Below, one piece after another: positions 29,297 through 41,579 of a stretch of 64,000 nucleotides of DNA; the stretch's first letter is position 1; each line of letters begins with the position of its first letter. Origin of the DNA: Buchnera aphidicola (Aphis aurantii) (lineage in GTDB: Bacteria > Pseudomonadota > Gammaproteobacteria > Enterobacterales > Enterobacteriaceae); NCBI RefSeq assembly GCF_039388985.1, contig NZ_CP135021.1:372001-436000 (forward strand), given 5' to 3'. The notes beneath the pieces are model-generated. The model ran no database searches. It was not told where the DNA came from and saw only the letters and a program-made list of their open reading frames with translations. Position numbers and translations under genes: made by a program.

Positions 29297-30229
29297 TTGA
29301 GAAACTCTTTATATAAAAAAAATATAATTTCAATTAATGATCTTAAACGTGACGAATTAGAATTAGTTTTAAAAAAATCTGCTATTCTGAAAAAAAAACC
29401 AGAACCTGGCTTATTAAAAAATAAAATTATTGCTAGCTGTTTTTTTGAAGCATCTACTCGTACACGTTTATCGTTTGAAACTGCCATTTATCGGCTAGGT
29501 GCTTCAATAATAGGTTTTTCTGATGGAAACAATATATCTTTATCACAGAAAGGAGAGTCATTAGAAGATACTATTTCAGTAATTAGTTCATATGTAGACG
29601 CTATTATTATTCGACATCCACAAGAAGGTTCTGCTCGTTTAGCTGCAGAATTTTCTAATAGTATACCAATATTTAATGCTGGAGATGGATCAAATCAACA
29701 TCCCACTCAAACATTATTAGACTTATTTACCATTAAGGAAACACAAAATCGACTTAATGAATTAAATATTGCAATGGTAGGTGATTTAAAATATGGAAGA
29801 ACAGTACATTCTTTAACGCAAGCATTAGCAAAATATAAAAAAAACAAGTTTTTTTTTATTTCACCTGATGCATTAACTATGCCAAGTTATATTAATGATA
29901 TGCTTTTAGAAAATCAAATTAGCTGTACAAGATGTCAAAATATAGAAGAAATTATTTCTGAAATTGATATTCTTTACATGACACGTGTTCAAAAAGAAAG
30001 ACTTGAATCTACTGAATATGCAAATTCGAAATCAAAATTTATATTACATACCAAAACCTTAAAAAATGCTCGTAATAATTTAAAAATATTACATCCTCTT
30101 CCTCGCATAGATGAAATTGATTATGATGTTGATAAAACACCTTATGCTTGGTATTTTAAGCAAGCTGCAAATGGTATTTATGCACGTCAAGCAATACTAT
30201 CATTAGTGTTAATAGAAAATCATTTTTAA
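29297..30229 (+). CDS. pyrB: Aspartate carbamoyltransferase catalytic subunit
   Basis: 310 aa (E. coli 311). It makes carbamoyl aspartate in pyrimidine synthesis. The start is TTG at 29297, chosen because [14 protein letters not shown] aligns with the E. coli N-terminus and AAGGAATT lies 8 bases upstream. The carbamoyl phosphate loop is [11 protein letters not shown] near residue 51, HPTQTLLDL lies near 134, and HPLPRIDEI near 265. pyrI follows after 12 bases. No pyrL-like leader or attenuator is visible in the 97 bases after argI. Confidence 0.97.
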   Translation: MRNSLYKKNIISINDLKRDELELVLKKSAILKKKPEPGLLKNKIIASCFFEASTRTRLSFETAIYRLGASIIGFSDGNNISLSQKGESLEDTISVISSYVDAIIIRHPQEGSARLAAEFSNSIPIFNAGDGSNQHPTQTLLDLFTIKETQNRLNELNIAMVGDLKYGRTVHSLTQALAKYKKNKFFFISPDALTMPSYINDMLLENQISCTRCQNIEEIISEIDILYMTRVQKERLESTEYANSKSKFILHTKTLKNARNNLKILHPLPRIDEIDYDVDKTPYAWYFKQAANGIYARQAILSLVLIENHF

Positions 30230-30241
30230 ATAAGAAAAAAT

Positions 30242-30697
30242 ATGCAAATAAATAAGCTTCAAGTAGAAGCTATAAAATGTGGAAGCGTGATTGATCATAT
30301 TCCTTCTCAAATAGGTTTTAAGCTTTTATCTTTATTTAGATTTACAGAAACAGAAAATCGAATTACTATCGGATTAAACTTGCCTTCTCAAAAATTAGGT
30401 AAGAAAGACATTATTAAAATTGAAAATACTTTTTTAAGTGCAGATCAAATTAATCAATTGGCTATATATTCACCTTGTGCTACAGTAAACTATATTGATC
30501 AATATAATTTAGTAGGTAAAATATTTCCAAAGTTACCGAAAAAAATAGATCGTATTTTAGTATGTCCAAATAGTAATTGTGTTAGTCATAACAATAGCAT
30601 TAATTCTAGTTTTATTTTTATAAAAAAATTAAATAGCATGAATTTAAAATGCCAATATTGTGAAAAAGAATTTTCTAAAAACATAGTTTTATCATAG
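30242..30697 (+). CDS. pyrI: Aspartate carbamoyltransferase regulatory subunit
   Basis: 151 aa (E. coli 153). It binds CTP or ATP and transmits allosteric control to PyrB. The N-terminal nucleotide domain starts [17 protein letters not shown]. The zinc domain at the C-terminus has four Cys in CPNSNC and CQYC (about residues 108-141). Its retention next to pyrB means the holoenzyme c6r6 is likely still feedback controlled, in contrast to pheA in this window. Confidence 0.97.
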   Translation: MQINKLQVEAIKCGSVIDHIPSQIGFKLLSLFRFTETENRITIGLNLPSQKLGKKDIIKIENTFLSADQINQLAIYSPCATVNYIDQYNLVGKIFPKLPKKIDRILVCPNSNCVSHNNSINSSFIFIKKLNSMNLKCQYCEKEFSKNIVLS

Positions 30698-30738
30698 TCA
30701 ACGTAATAATAAAATTTTATTCAAATCATGGTGCACTT

Positions 30739-31131
30739 ATGAAGATTATTAATACAAAAAATGCTCCTTATCCCATTGGACCATATTCACAAGCTATACA
30801 ATTCGATAATTTTTTAATTACATCTGGACAAATACCAATTGACATAAAATCTGGAATGATACCAGATAATATTGATAAGCAAACATTTATAGCATTAAAA
30901 AATATTAAATGTATTCTTCAAGAATCAAAATATGAAATAAAAGATATCATAAAAATAACAATTTTTACAATTAACTTAAAAAACATTCAAATTATTAATG
31001 AGATATATAAGAATTTTTTTTTAGAAAATAAATCCTCTTTTCCTGCAAGATCTTGTGTAGAAGTACAAGCATTACCAAAAAATGTTAAAATTGAAATAGA
31101 AGCGATTGCATATAAAAAAAATAAAAATTAA
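30739..31131 (+). CDS. ridA: RidA, enamine/imine deaminase
   Basis: 130 aa (E. coli 128). It hydrolyses reactive 2-aminoacrylate and similar enamines produced by PLP enzymes. YPIGPYSQAI near the N-terminus and the catalytic Arg in FPARSCVEVQALPK near residue 105 are diagnostic of the YjgF/RidA family. It follows pyrI as in E. coli, and the hairpin at 31161 terminates this block. Confidence 0.96.
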   Translation: MKIINTKNAPYPIGPYSQAIQFDNFLITSGQIPIDIKSGMIPDNIDKQTFIALKNIKCILQESKYEIKDIIKITIFTINLKNIQIINEIYKNFFLENKSSFPARSCVEVQALPKNVKIEIEAIAYKKNKN

Positions 31132-31160
31132 AATTATTTCAATAATTTATAAAAATTCAA

Positions 31161-31179
31161 TATGCCGCGAAGCGGCATA
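31161..31179. terminator. Bidirectional terminator ridA/deaD
   Basis: A perfect 8-bp stem, TATGCCGC / GCGGCATA, with a GAA loop lies between the convergent stops of ridA and deaD. The A-rich downstream flank on the plus strand is a T-run on the minus strand. It is one of the most G+C-rich spots in the region. Confidence 0.85.
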
Positions 31180-31184
31180 AAAAA

Positions 31185-32954
31185 TTAAACATTTTTACGA
31201 CGTGGAAAAGATGATTTTATTTCATTTTTAATCGAATGAGATTTATTCAAACGATTTTCAGAAAATCGCCGATTATTATACAATCTATTCTGATAATGTT
31301 TAAAATCTTTTAATAATTTTATATTTGTCGATTTATTTAAAATTCTAGTTTTTGTAAGATGTTGTAATAATTCTTTAGATAATCCTTTAGGTAATTCAAT
31401 AGTAGAATATGAAGAAAATAACTTTATATTTCCAATATTTCGACTATTTATATTTCCTTCATTAGCAATAGCACCGACTATATGACGAACTTCAATCCCA
31501 TCATTACGACCAATTTCAATACGATATACATCTATATCTTTGATATCTTTTCGATCACGACGATATCGATAATTTCTATTGTCTTCACGTCTACGATCAT
31601 CTTTAAAAAAATTTTCTCGAATAGGTCGTTTTAATAAATCTTTTTTAACAATTAAAGGACGACCGCCTTGAGCCATCTTCAACAAAGCTGCTGCAAGAGT
31701 TTTAATATCCAAATCATCAGAAGAATATAACTTATCTAATAACTCTATATATTCGTTCAAATCTTTACTTTCAAGTTGTTGTTGCACTTTTTTTGCAAAA
31801 TGTTGAATCCTTTTTTCACATAGTAATTCAATTTTTGGTAACTGTACTTCTGGAATAGATTGATTCATTGTACGCTCAATATTTCGTAACAATCGACGTT
31901 CACGATTTTCAACGAATAATAATGCTCGACCTGCTCGACCTGCTCGACCTGTACGTCCTATACGATGAACATAAGATTCAGAGTCCATTGGAATATCATA
32001 ATTGATAACAAAACTAATTCGGTCAACGTCTAAACCACGAGCAGCAACATCTGTAGCAATTAAAATATCTAATCTTCCGTTTTTTAAGCGATCTAATGTT
32101 TGTTCTCGTAACGATTGATTCATATCTCCATTTAAAGCTGCGCTATTATATCCGTGCCGTTCTAATGCTTCAGATACTTCTAAAGTAGCATTTTTTGTTT
32201 TAACAAAAATAATTGTAGCAGAAAATTCTTCTACCTCTAAAAAACGAATTAACGCATCTGTTTTTCTACCATACACCATCCAGTAGCTTTGTTTAATATC
32301 TGGTCGTGTAGTTACATTAGATATAATCTTTATTTCTTTAGGATTTTTCATAAATCTTTTAGAAATACGTCTTATTACATCTGGCATAGTTGCTGAAAAT
32401 AAAGCAGTTTGATGTTCTTTAGGAATTTTAGACATAATTGTTTCTACATCTTCTATAAAACCCATTCTTAACATTTCATCTGCTTCATCTAAAACTAAAG
32501 AGTGTAAATTTGAAAGATTTAAAGTTCCTCTTTTCAAATGATCTAATAAACGCCCTGGAGTCCCTACAACAATTTGAGGCCCTTGTTTTAATGCACGTAA
32601 TTGTAATTCGTATCTTTGTCCTCCATATAAAGGTAATACGTGTACTCCGATTATATATTTGGAAAAAACGGAAAAAGCTTCAGCTACTTGCACAGCCAAT
32701 TCTCTTGTTGGCGCTAATACTAAAATTTGAGGTGCTTTTAAAGCAATTTTTAAATTATGTAGTAATGGTAATGAAAAAGCAGCTGTTTTTCCGCTTCCTG
32801 TTTGCGCCATTCCTAGTACATCTTTTCCATTCAAAAGTAATGGAATACATGCTTCTTGAATAGGAGATGGTTTAACATATCCCATTTCATTTAAAGATTT
32901 AATGATAAACGAATTTAAACCAAGAAAAGAAAAAGTTTTTTCAGTATGAGTCAT
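31185..32954 (-). CDS. deaD: DeaD, cold-shock DEAD-box RNA helicase
   Basis: 589 aa (E. coli 629). It unwinds RNA in ribosome assembly and can join the RNase E degradosome in the cold. Helicase motifs in order: AQTGSGKT (I) near residue 48, PTRELA (Ia), GTPGRLLDH (Ib), DEAD (II) near 157, SAT (III), [10 protein letters not shown] (V) and [11 protein letters not shown] (VI). A C-terminal RNA-binding domain with a very basic Arg-rich linker ([17 protein letters not shown]) follows. pnp is upstream on the same strand; nlpI is missing between them. Confidence 0.96.
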   Translation of the reverse strand: MTHTEKTFSFLGLNSFIIKSLNEMGYVKPSPIQEACIPLLLNGKDVLGMAQTGSGKTAAFSLPLLHNLKIALKAPQILVLAPTRELAVQVAEAFSVFSKYIIGVHVLPLYGGQRYELQLRALKQGPQIVVGTPGRLLDHLKRGTLNLSNLHSLVLDEADEMLRMGFIEDVETIMSKIPKEHQTALFSATMPDVIRRISKRFMKNPKEIKIISNVTTRPDIKQSYWMVYGRKTDALIRFLEVEEFSATIIFVKTKNATLEVSEALERHGYNSAALNGDMNQSLREQTLDRLKNGRLDILIATDVAARGLDVDRISFVINYDIPMDSESYVHRIGRTGRAGRAGRALLFVENRERRLLRNIERTMNQSIPEVQLPKIELLCEKRIQHFAKKVQQQLESKDLNEYIELLDKLYSSDDLDIKTLAAALLKMAQGGRPLIVKKDLLKRPIRENFFKDDRRREDNRNYRYRRDRKDIKDIDVYRIEIGRNDGIEVRHIVGAIANEGNINSRNIGNIKLFSSYSTIELPKGLSKELLQHLTKTRILNKSTNIKLLKDFKHYQNRLYNNRRFSENRLNKSHSIKNEIKSSFPRRKNV

Positions 32955-33310
32955 GCAATAGATATGCCTTTTAAGTTACAATGGCCAGTCTACATAGCTC
33001 ATTATGAAAATATATATATTATTTATTCTCATTGAAAAGTGTGAACCGGCTCCAATTAATAATTTAATAAATATGATATAAAATAAATAATATTTATTAC
33101 TAATAATTTATTCAAAATATTAGCAATTAATTAAAAATTTTTAAAAAATTTAATATCTATTTATTAAACAAGAAAAAAATCAAATAAAACCAATAATAAC
33201 ATTGTCATTTATATATTTAATATTATATTATTTTTTATGAAAATATAAACATTTGTATTATTAAAAAATAAAATTTTATTTAAAAAATAATTTATTTGTA
33301 AACAATTATA
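32955..33310 (-). promoter_or_regulatory. deaD leader / pnp-deaD intergenic region
   Basis: 356 bases without a conventional gene. The half distal to deaD is plain A+T. The half next to deaD contains two unusually mixed-composition patches on the minus strand (GGAGCCGGTTCACAC near 33041-33055 and GAGCTATGTAGACTGGCC near 32983-33000). A minus-strand ATG at 33032 opens an 18-codon frame ending at 32976 (C-terminus MSYVDWPL). It may be a leader peptide or a structured cold-shock leader. E. coli annotates a tiny gene, yrbN, just upstream of deaD; I cannot confirm homology. Confidence 0.45.
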
Positions 33311-35434
33311 TCAGATAAAAATATTATTTATAGATTTATTAGATACAATAGAATCTTTTACCTCTTTAATACTAAGTCTTAAACGTCCTTGTCTATCAAT
33401 CTCTAAAACTTTTACAGGTATAATTTGATCTAGTTTCAAATGATCAGATACTTTTTCTACTCTTTTATCAGAAATTTGAGAAATATGTACTAATCCTTCT
33501 TTTCCAAATCCTATGGCAATAAAAGCGCCAAAATCAACAATTCTTGTCACTTTTCCTGAGTAAATACGTCCAACTTCAATTTCTGCCGTAATTTCTTCAA
33601 TCCTACGAATTGCATTTTTCGCTTTTTCTCCAATAGCAGCAGATATTTTAACTGTTCCGTCATCTTCAATTTCAATTATAGTTCCTGTTTCTTCTGTCAA
33701 CATCCTTATTACAGAACCTCCTTTTCCTATTACATCTTTAATTTTTTCTGGATTAATTTTAATTGTATGAATTCTAGGTGCAAATTCAGAAATTTCTTTT
33801 CTAGGTACACTTAATGCTTGATGCATAACATTTAAAATATGTAATCTAGCAGCTTTCGCTTTTTTTAAAGCAATATGCATAATTTCATTCGTTATACCTT
33901 CTATTTTGATATCCATTTGCAATGCTGTTATACCTTTTTTAGTACCAGAAACTTTAAAGTCCATATCGCCTAAATGATCTTCATCGCCTAAAATATCTGA
34001 AAGTAAAACATAATTATCACCCTCCTTAACTAAACCCATAGATATTCCAGCTACAGCAGATTTTATTGGAACTCCAGCATCCATTAAAGCTAACGATGCA
34101 CCACAAACGGAAGCCATAGAAGAAGAACCATTTGATTCAGTTATCTCAGAAACTATTCGAATAGTATATGGAAATTGATCAATTTGAGGCATAACTGCTA
34201 AAAGGCTTCTTTTAGCTAATCGACCATGCCCAATTTCTCTTCTTTTAGGAGATCCAACTATACCAATTTCTCCTACAGAGTAAGGTGGAAAATTATAATG
34301 AAATAAAAAATTATCTGTTTTATCACCTAATAATTCATCTAAATTTTGCGCATCTCGAGATGTCCCTAAAGTAACAGAAACTAAAGATTGTGTTTCACCA
34401 CGAGTAAATAAAGCAGATCCGTGAGTACGAGGTAAAACACCTGTTCTAATATCTAATGCACGAATCATATCTTTTTCTCTACCGTCAATACGATTTTCGT
34501 TATTTAATATACGTTTTCGAACAATATTTTTTTCAATTTTTTGAAAAATTTCATCAATTTCGCTTATATCAATATTTGAATTTTCATTTAAAAACAGTTT
34601 GATAATATAATCTTTAATGCAATTTAACTTTTCATATCTTTCTTGCTTATTAAATATTAGATAAGCATTACTAATATCTTTTCCAATTAATTTTACAAGT
34701 TTAGATTCTAATGTAGTATTTATTTCAGGATAAGATATAATCCAAGGCAACTTACTAGCCTCATTTGATAAAGAACGAATATTATTAATAACTACTTGTT
34801 GTTGTTGATGACCAAAAATGATCGCTCCAAGAACTTGTTCTTCACTTAATATTTTTGATTCTGCTTCTACCATTAAAACAGCATTCTGAGTTCCTGATAT
34901 AACTAAATCTAAAAAACTAGATTTCATATCTTCAGTAGTAGGATTTAAAATATATTGATCGTTAATTAATCCAACTCTAGCAGCTCCTATTGGACCATAG
35001 AATGGAATTCCAGATAAACTTAAAGCAGCTGAAGCGCCAATAATAGAAATTATATCAGGATTAATCTGCGGATTAACTGATACTACTGTAGCAATAATTT
35101 GAATTTCATTGAAAAACCCTTTTGGAAATAAAGGACGAATCGGTCTATCAATTAATCGCGCAGTTAATATTTCATTTTCACTTGGACGACCTTCTCTTCT
35201 AAAAAAACCTCCAGGTATTCGACCGGCAGCATATGTTCTTTCTTGATAATTCACCGTAAGAGGAAAAAATTTCTGTCCAGAATGGATTGTTTTATTTCCA
35301 ACAACTGTAACAAAAACAGCGGTGTCATCCATACTAGCCATTACAGCAGCTGTTGCCTGTCGAGCCATTATACCTGTTTCTAATGTAATTGTATGTTGGC
35401 CATATTGAAATTTTCGTACAATGGGATTCAGCAA
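33311..35434 (-). CDS. pnp: Polynucleotide phosphorylase
   Basis: 707 aa (E. coli 711). It is a 3'-5' phosphorolytic exoribonuclease and degradosome partner. It has two RNase PH-like domains (second active-site area with [17 protein letters not shown]), then KH ([16 protein letters not shown] near residue 562) and S1 ([13 protein letters not shown] near 630). The C-terminal tail after S1 is short. rpsO lies upstream on the same strand, the conserved rpsO-pnp order. Confidence 0.97.
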   Translation of the reverse strand: MLNPIVRKFQYGQHTITLETGIMARQATAAVMASMDDTAVFVTVVGNKTIHSGQKFFPLTVNYQERTYAAGRIPGGFFRREGRPSENEILTARLIDRPIRPLFPKGFFNEIQIIATVVSVNPQINPDIISIIGASAALSLSGIPFYGPIGAARVGLINDQYILNPTTEDMKSSFLDLVISGTQNAVLMVEAESKILSEEQVLGAIIFGHQQQQVVINNIRSLSNEASKLPWIISYPEINTTLESKLVKLIGKDISNAYLIFNKQERYEKLNCIKDYIIKLFLNENSNIDISEIDEIFQKIEKNIVRKRILNNENRIDGREKDMIRALDIRTGVLPRTHGSALFTRGETQSLVSVTLGTSRDAQNLDELLGDKTDNFLFHYNFPPYSVGEIGIVGSPKRREIGHGRLAKRSLLAVMPQIDQFPYTIRIVSEITESNGSSSMASVCGASLALMDAGVPIKSAVAGISMGLVKEGDNYVLLSDILGDEDHLGDMDFKVSGTKKGITALQMDIKIEGITNEIMHIALKKAKAARLHILNVMHQALSVPRKEISEFAPRIHTIKINPEKIKDVIGKGGSVIRMLTEETGTIIEIEDDGTVKISAAIGEKAKNAIRRIEEITAEIEVGRIYSGKVTRIVDFGAFIAIGFGKEGLVHISQISDKRVEKVSDHLKLDQIIPVKVLEIDRQGRLRLSIKEVKDSIVSNKSINNIFI

Positions 35435-35606
35435 AATAATATCCTTAATATAAAATTAATTTTTTTAATAATTATAAATTAAATAATTTGAAAATAAAAA
35501 TATCAATATATTTTATAAAATTATCGATTAATTATAGATTAAATATTTATTTTTAATCGAAATAAGTTTATTTGATTAATAAAAACATTTGAATAGAACT
35601 GTAAAA

Positions 35607-35627
35607 AAAGGGCTAATCAAGCCCTTT
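35607..35627 (-). terminator. rpsO terminator
   Basis: On the minus strand an 8-bp stem (AAAGGGCT / AGCCCTTT) with a 5-base loop is followed by TTTTTTT. It sits about 65 bases after the rpsO stop and before pnp, the position of the rpsO terminator in E. coli. Confidence 0.85.
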
Positions 35628-35691
35628 ATAAAAAAGTTATATCTAAAAATTGATTCACAATATTTTTATAATCTTAATAATATAAAAATTT

Positions 35692-35961
35692 TTATCTTCT
35701 TAAATTCAAATTTTCAATTAATATAGTGTAGCGAGATATATTTTTTTTCTTTAAATAATTTAATAATTTACGACGCTTAGAAACCATATTTAACAAGCCT
35801 CGGCGACTTGAATGATCTTTTTTGTGTTGAGAAAAATGTAACTGTAGATGATTAATTTGATGTGTTAATAATGCAACTTGTACTTCAGTGTTTCCACTAT
35901 CTTGATCATTTTTTCCGTATTTTATAATTTTTTCTTTCGTATTTATTATGTTAAGAGACAT
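35692..35961 (-). CDS. rpsO: Ribosomal protein S15
   Basis: 89 aa, as in E. coli. S15 binds the central domain of 16S rRNA early in 30S assembly. Typical segments are [19 protein letters not shown] near residue 20, [24 protein letters not shown] near 46, and the end NLNLRR. truB is upstream and pnp downstream. I did not identify the pseudoknot used for autoregulation in E. coli. Confidence 0.98.
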   Translation of the reverse strand: MSLNIINTKEKIIKYGKNDQDSGNTEVQVALLTHQINHLQLHFSQHKKDHSSRRGLLNMVSKRRKLLNYLKKKNISRYTILIENLNLRR

Positions 35962-36065
35962 TTAATACCTCATATATTTTAAATTATATTCAACTAATAT
36001 TTAGTCAAATTATTTAAAAAATAATATCATGTCATTCTTAAATTTAATAGAAAATAACTTAATTA

Positions 36066-36977
36066 CTACATAGAAATTAATCGATGAGGACTTAATATTT
36101 CTTCAGTATTAATTTTTCCTAATCCAAGAAATATTTTTTTTTCTTTTTCAAAAACACGAACTAAAGTGTTTTGAATATCAGACTTAAAACTAATTTTTTG
36201 TCCTAATTGAAAATGTAAAGACTGTTTATTCGAAAGATATATTTTCTTGAAAAAACAAACAGTAGCATCAACAGGCATTAACAAATGATTTAATTTTTTA
36301 ATATTTTTTTTATTTGCAAGATCTTGTAAATAAGGTATCGTAACTAATTTGGAATAAGGAAGTGATCCTATTTGAATTCTTCGCAATGAAATAACATGTG
36401 CACCACAACGTAATTTTTCTCCTAAATCATCAATCAACGATCTAATATATGTTCCTTTTGAACAAAATACATTCAATGCAATTAAATTATTTTTTTTTTC
36501 AATTAAATTGAGTTCATATATTTTAATTCGTCTGATATCCCGAGGAACACTTAATCCTTTTCTAGCATATTTATATAACGGAATACCATTATACTTAATT
36601 GCTGAATACATTGAAGGTAATTGATTAATAGAACCAGTCATTTCTTTTAAAGCACATTCTAATTCAATGCTTGTAAATGAAATTACTCTTTTTTTTAAAA
36701 TAATTCCATCAGAATCAAAAGTAGACGTTTTTTCACCTAACTTAGCAATAACATTATATTTTTTATCAGAATTATTTAAATAAGAAGAAAATTTTGTACT
36801 TTCTCCAAAACAAATTGGCAACATACCAGATGCCAAAGGGTCTAAAGTGCCAATATATCCTGTTTTTTTTGCATTAAAAATACTTTTTACTTGTTGTAAA
36901 GTATTATTTGAAGATATTCCTATAGGTTTATCTACCAACAAAAATCCATCAATATTTCGTTTTTTATAAAAAAACAT
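36066..36977 (-). CDS. truB: TruB, tRNA pseudouridine-55 synthase
   Basis: 303 aa (E. coli 314) from the ATG at 36977; a TTG one codon upstream is less likely. It modifies U55 in the T-loop of tRNAs. DGFLLVDKPIGISSNN opens the fold, and the catalytic Asp lies in GYIGTLDPLASGMLP near residue 45. YIRSLIDDLGEKLRCGAHV is the other signature, and a short PUA-like C-terminal domain follows. It lies between rbfA and rpsO as in E. coli. Confidence 0.96.
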   Translation of the reverse strand: MFFYKKRNIDGFLLVDKPIGISSNNTLQQVKSIFNAKKTGYIGTLDPLASGMLPICFGESTKFSSYLNNSDKKYNVIAKLGEKTSTFDSDGIILKKRVISFTSIELECALKEMTGSINQLPSMYSAIKYNGIPLYKYARKGLSVPRDIRRIKIYELNLIEKKNNLIALNVFCSKGTYIRSLIDDLGEKLRCGAHVISLRRIQIGSLPYSKLVTIPYLQDLANKKNIKKLNHLLMPVDATVCFFKKIYLSNKQSLHFQLGQKISFKSDIQNTLVRVFEKEKKIFLGLGKINTEEILSPHRLISM

Positions 36978-36991
36978 CAAACCATCCTTTA

Positions 36992-37357
36992 TTAATGAAT
37001 ATTTTTCGTTAATTTACTTAATAATAAAGAAATTTTATTACCTTTTTCAAAAGAATCATCATAATAAAAAACAATATTTGGTATAATTCTTAATCTTAAT
37101 TTTTGACATAACAATTTTCGAATATAACCAGATGCTTTATTTAATAAAATTAATATTTTTTTTGAATTGAAATTATTATTTTTTTTTAAAAAACTAATAA
37201 ATACTTGAGCATAAGATAAATCTTTAGATACAACTACTTCAGATATTGTAATAATAGTTTTAAACCGTGGATCTTTAAGAAAAAATTGTATAATAATTGC
37301 AATATTTTTTTGTAATTCATGGGCTATTCTAGAAGATCGACTAAATGATTTTTCCAT
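36992..37357 (-). CDS. rbfA: Ribosome-binding factor A
   Basis: 121 aa (E. coli 133, the difference being the C-terminal tail). It is a KH-fold protein that matures the 16S 5' end and 30S subunit. SRSSRIAHELQKNIAIIIQ at the N-terminus and ASGYIRKLLCQKLRLRIIP near residue 75 are diagnostic. It lies 14 bases before truB and 60 bases after infB, within the infB-rbfA-truB-rpsO-pnp operon. Confidence 0.95.
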   Translation of the reverse strand: MEKSFSRSSRIAHELQKNIAIIIQFFLKDPRFKTIITISEVVVSKDLSYAQVFISFLKKNNNFNSKKILILLNKASGYIRKLLCQKLRLRIIPNIVFYYDDSFEKGNKISLLLSKLTKNIH

Positions 37358-37417
37358 CTTTTATTACCAATATTTTATATATATTTAAACACATAAATTT
37401 ATTTATAAATTTTAATT

Positions 37418-40012
37418 TTATAATATTCTCTTAATTTCTTTAACTTCAAAAACTTCTATATGATCGCCAATTTTTATATCATTATAATTTTTTATCCCGA
37501 TACCACATTCTATTCCGTTACGTATTTCATTTACATCTTCTTTAAAACGGCGTAAAGATTGTAATTCACCTTCATAAATTACTATATTATCTCTTAATAC
37601 ATGAATCGGATTGTTTTTTTTAATAATTCCATTAGTTACCATGCATCCTGCAATCAATCCAAATTTTGGCGATCTAAATATATTCCTTACTTCTGCTAGT
37701 CCAATAATATTTTGTGTATATTCGGGAGATAATAATCCTGTCATAGCAGTTTTTACTTCATCAAGCAAATCATATATAACAGAATAATAACGAAGATCTA
37801 AACGTTCTGTTTCAATAATTTTTTTGGCAGAAACATCTGCTCGGACATTAAACCCTAAAATAATAGCATTTGATGCACATGCTAGTGACGCATCTGTTTC
37901 TGTAATTCCACCTATTCCAGAACCTATTATATTAATTTTTACTTCATCAGTAGATAATTTTAATAAAGCTCCAGAAATAGCTTCTAACGAACCTTGAACA
38001 TCAGATTTAATAATCACTTTTAATTCTGAAAAATTAGATTTTTTAATGTTCTCAAACATATTTTCTAAGCTTGATCTATTTTGATTTGCTAATTTTATTT
38101 CGCGAGATTTACTTTTTCGATAATGCGCAACTTCTTTAGCTTTTTTTTCATTACGTACTACAGTTACTTGATCACCTGCAAAAGGAACTTTAGATAAACC
38201 CAAAATTTCTACTGGTATAGAAGGTCCTGCATGTTTTAAGAATTGACCTTTTTCGTTTCGCAATGATTTGACGCGTCCATATTCTAAACCGCACAATATT
38301 ACATCTCCTTTTTTTAAATTTCCTTTTTGAACTAATACAGTAGCTATTGGACCTCGACCTTTATCAAGAAAAGATTCTATTACTACACCTTCTGCCATTC
38401 CTGTAGATATTGCCTTAAGCTCTAGCATTTCTGATTGCAATAAAATTGCATTTAATAATTCATCTATACCTTTCCCAGTTTTTGCTGATATACAAACAAA
38501 TATATTTTCACCACCCCACTCTTCCGAAATAATATTATGTTTAGTCAAATCATTTTTAATTTGATTAATATCAAAACCTACTTTATCCATTTTATTAACC
38601 GCTACTATAATTGGAACATTTGCTTCTTTTGCATGCTGAATAGCTTCAATGGTTTGAGGTTGTACTCCATCGTCTATAGCAACTACTAGAATAACAATAT
38701 CAGTAATTTGAACTCCTCTAGAACGCATACCAGTGAATGCAGAGTGACCTGGTGTATCTAAAAAAGTAATTGATCCATAATCTGTTTTCACATGATAAGC
38801 ACCAATATTTTGAGTAATTCCACCCGCTTCATTATATGCTATTTTTGTAGATCGAATATAATCTAATAATGAAGTTTTTCCATGATCCACATGCCCCATA
38901 ATTGTAACTACTGGAGATCGTAAAATAACAGTAGAATTACCTAAATCTCGATCTTTCATTATTAATTCTTCTAATTCATTTTCTCTATGTACAATAACTT
39001 TATGACCCATTTCTTCTGCTATTAATTGTGCAGTATCTTGATCAAGCAAATAATTAATTGAACCTATTATACCCATATTCATCATTGTTTTAATAACTTC
39101 GGAGCTTTTTACCGCCATTTTATTAGCTAAATCAGAAACTATAATAGTACTATTAATAATTACATCTCTATTAATAGAAGATGCTGGTTTTTTAAAAATT
39201 TGTTGTAATAAAAGAGATTTATTTTTTTGTTTAATGTTTTTTTTATGTTTAAAAGTGTTATTTTCTTCTTTTTTATTAAGGTTATGTTTGTTGTTTTTCT
39301 TTTGACGATAGATTTTGACATTTCTATTATAGTTTCTTTTACTTTTATCAAGATCATTATGATTGTCATTATTCTCTAGATTAGTTTGAAAAAATGTAGT
39401 TAAATTATAATCTTTTTTTTCTTCTTTAAATTTTTTATGTTCTGTATTTTCTTTTATTGTTTTTTTTATATTTAATGGATATTTATTTAAATCTACATTT
39501 TTTTTAAAAATTTTCTTTTTTTCATTTTTTTTGAGGATATTAGCATTATTTAATCGATTTAGTTTATTTATGTGATCTTTATTAAATGTATTCTTTTCTA
39601 AAATAGTAATTTTTTCTTTAAAATTTTTTTCTTTTATCATTTTGGTTGAAAAAGATTTCAAAAAATTTTTTTCTTTATTTCGGGCTAGTACCTTATCTTT
39701 TAATAAATTATGAACTTCTGGTATACTACTTTTAGTATATGTTCTTTTTTTTCGCACTTCTACTTGAACAGATTTATTTTTTCCACCAGCTAAAGCAACG
39801 TTTAAAGTGCTACGAGTTTTTCTTTGTAAAATAAAAGTATTTTCAGAAATATTTTCTTTTTTTCTTAAATGTTTTAATAGAATTTTTTTTTCTGAAATAT
39901 TAATTAAATCATTTTCACTTTTAGAAATACCAATCTCAAAAAAATTTTTTATTAATTCTTTTACTGATATTTTTATTTCATTAGATAATACTTTTAAACT
40001 CATATCAATCAT
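37418..40012 (-). CDS. infB: Translation initiation factor IF-2
   Basis: 864 aa (E. coli 890). It is a GTPase that brings initiator tRNA to the 30S subunit. The N-terminal IF2_N domain (about residues 1-50) is followed by a long Lys/Asn/Glu low-complexity stretch (about 100-270). The G domain has [11 protein letters not shown] near residue 372, DTPGHSAF and NKMDK. Domains II to C2 follow, ending with [15 protein letters not shown]. It overlaps no neighbour; nusA lies 15 bases upstream. Confidence 0.97.
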   Translation of the reverse strand: MIDMSLKVLSNEIKISVKELIKNFFEIGISKSENDLINISEKKILLKHLRKKENISENTFILQRKTRSTLNVALAGGKNKSVQVEVRKKRTYTKSSIPEVHNLLKDKVLARNKEKNFLKSFSTKMIKEKNFKEKITILEKNTFNKDHINKLNRLNNANILKKNEKKKIFKKNVDLNKYPLNIKKTIKENTEHKKFKEEKKDYNLTTFFQTNLENNDNHNDLDKSKRNYNRNVKIYRQKKNNKHNLNKKEENNTFKHKKNIKQKNKSLLLQQIFKKPASSINRDVIINSTIIVSDLANKMAVKSSEVIKTMMNMGIIGSINYLLDQDTAQLIAEEMGHKVIVHRENELEELIMKDRDLGNSTVILRSPVVTIMGHVDHGKTSLLDYIRSTKIAYNEAGGITQNIGAYHVKTDYGSITFLDTPGHSAFTGMRSRGVQITDIVILVVAIDDGVQPQTIEAIQHAKEANVPIIVAVNKMDKVGFDINQIKNDLTKHNIISEEWGGENIFVCISAKTGKGIDELLNAILLQSEMLELKAISTGMAEGVVIESFLDKGRGPIATVLVQKGNLKKGDVILCGLEYGRVKSLRNEKGQFLKHAGPSIPVEILGLSKVPFAGDQVTVVRNEKKAKEVAHYRKSKSREIKLANQNRSSLENMFENIKKSNFSELKVIIKSDVQGSLEAISGALLKLSTDEVKINIIGSGIGGITETDASLACASNAIILGFNVRADVSAKKIIETERLDLRYYSVIYDLLDEVKTAMTGLLSPEYTQNIIGLAEVRNIFRSPKFGLIAGCMVTNGIIKKNNPIHVLRDNIVIYEGELQSLRRFKEDVNEIRNGIECGIGIKNYNDIKIGDHIEVFEVKEIKRIL

Positions 40013-40027
40013 ACTATTTTCCTATTA

Positions 40028-41515
40028 TTAAACTTTACTATCAAACCAACAAATATTACGGGCGGTCATAATTAATATACCAGCTTCTTTAGAATTTAAA
40101 TTTTCGATATCAGCTAAATCATCTATGCCTTGATCCGCTAATTCTTCTAAAGTAAATATATTTTTTTTAGCTAATTTTGATGCTAATACTTCAGTCATAC
40201 CCTGTATATCTAAAAGTTTTTTTTCTGTTTGTTTATTATCTGTTGTTTTTTTTTGATCTATCTCCATGAGATGCAATCCATTTTTTGCACATTCTTGAAC
40301 TAATTTAACTTCTTTTGGATTTAAATTATTAATTAATAATAACTCATCAATTGGTATATAAGCCAATTCTTCAAGAGAAGAAAAACCTTCTTTCACTAAA
40401 ATAGTAATAATTTCTTCATTAACATTTAAGTATTTTTTAAAAATATTAAAAGCAGCAGATGCTTCCTCTTTATGTTTAATTCTCAAATCTTCCGTAGTCA
40501 TTACGTTTAATTCCCAACCACTAATTTGAGAAGCCAAACGAACATTTTGACCATTTCTTCCGATAGCTTGAGCTAAATTGCTTGAGTCTACAGCAATATC
40601 CATTGTATGATTGTCTTCATCTACTATAATAGATGTTACATCTGCAGGAGCCATTGCATTGATTACAAATTGAGCTGAATTATCATCCCATAAAATAATA
40701 TCAATACGTTCTCCACATAACTCACTAGATACTGCTTGTACTCGAGCACCTCTCATTCCTACACATGCGCCTACTGGATCAATTCTTTTATCATTAGTTT
40801 TTACTGCAATTTTAGCACGTGAACCAGGATCACGTGCAGCCGCTTTAATTTCAATAATTTCTTCACCAATTTCAGGCACCTCTATACGAAATAATTCTAT
40901 AAGCATCTCAGTTTTCGAACGACTCATAAATAATTGAGCACCACGAGCTTCCGGATATACTCCATATAAAATAGCACGAATACGATCTCCGGGACGAAAA
41001 TTTTCTCTCGGCAACATTCCTTCTTTTAAAATAATACCTTCCGCATTACTTCCTAAGTCTAACGTAAGATTATCTCTATTAATTTTCTTTACAATACCCG
41101 TGATAATTTGACCAATATATTTTCGAAATTGATCAACTAACATAGCGCGCTCCGCTTCGCGCACTTTTTGAACAATCACTTGTTTAGCAGTTTGTGTTGT
41201 AATTCTATCAAAATTAACAGAATCAATTTTATCTTCTATATAATCGTTAACCTCAACTTTATCACCTTCAAAACAAGCTGCTTCTAAAGTTATTTCTTTG
41301 GTCGGATGATTCACAATATCAACTACCATCCATCTTCTAAAAGTACTAAAATTACCAGTTTTTCTGTTAATACTAACTCGCACATCAATTTCTTGCTCAT
41401 ATTTTTTCTTGGTAGCTGTAGCCAACGCAACTTCTAAAGCTTCAAAAATTTTTTCACGTGGTAATGATTTTTCATTAGAAACAGCTTCTACAACAGCTAA
41501 GATTTCTTTATTCAT
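40028..41515 (-). CDS. nusA: Transcription factor NusA
   Basis: 495 aa, as in E. coli, from the ATG at 41515 ([19 protein letters not shown]); an upstream in-frame start adds 7 unconserved residues. NusA binds RNA polymerase and controls pausing, termination and antitermination. In order: RNAP-binding N-terminal domain, S1, KH1 and KH2 ([14 protein letters not shown] near residue 350), and two C-terminal acidic repeats ending [11 protein letters not shown]. rimP, normally upstream, is missing. Confidence 0.97.
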   Translation of the reverse strand: MNKEILAVVEAVSNEKSLPREKIFEALEVALATATKKKYEQEIDVRVSINRKTGNFSTFRRWMVVDIVNHPTKEITLEAACFEGDKVEVNDYIEDKIDSVNFDRITTQTAKQVIVQKVREAERAMLVDQFRKYIGQIITGIVKKINRDNLTLDLGSNAEGIILKEGMLPRENFRPGDRIRAILYGVYPEARGAQLFMSRSKTEMLIELFRIEVPEIGEEIIEIKAAARDPGSRAKIAVKTNDKRIDPVGACVGMRGARVQAVSSELCGERIDIILWDDNSAQFVINAMAPADVTSIIVDEDNHTMDIAVDSSNLAQAIGRNGQNVRLASQISGWELNVMTTEDLRIKHKEEASAAFNIFKKYLNVNEEIITILVKEGFSSLEELAYIPIDELLLINNLNPKEVKLVQECAKNGLHLMEIDQKKTTDNKQTEKKLLDIQGMTEVLASKLAKKNIFTLEELADQGIDDLADIENLNSKEAGILIMTARNICWFDSKV

Positions 41516-41555
41516 CTTAGTAAACCTCAAAATCAATATTTAAACATTCTAATAA

Positions 41556-41579
41556 AAAACCCCGAAATTTCGGGGTTTT
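41556..41579 (-). terminator. Perfect palindromic terminator after tRNA-Leu
   Basis: AAAACCCCGAAA / TTTCGGGGTTTT is a perfect 24-base palindrome lying between tRNA-Leu and nusA on the minus strand. Its G+C core and T tail make it a good intrinsic terminator, separating the secG-leuU transcript from the nusA operon. Confidence 0.85.

Noticed and set aside
32955..33310. A remnant of nlpI between pnp and deaD
   Set aside because: No segment of the spacer translates to recognisable TPR lipoprotein sequence in any frame I read.
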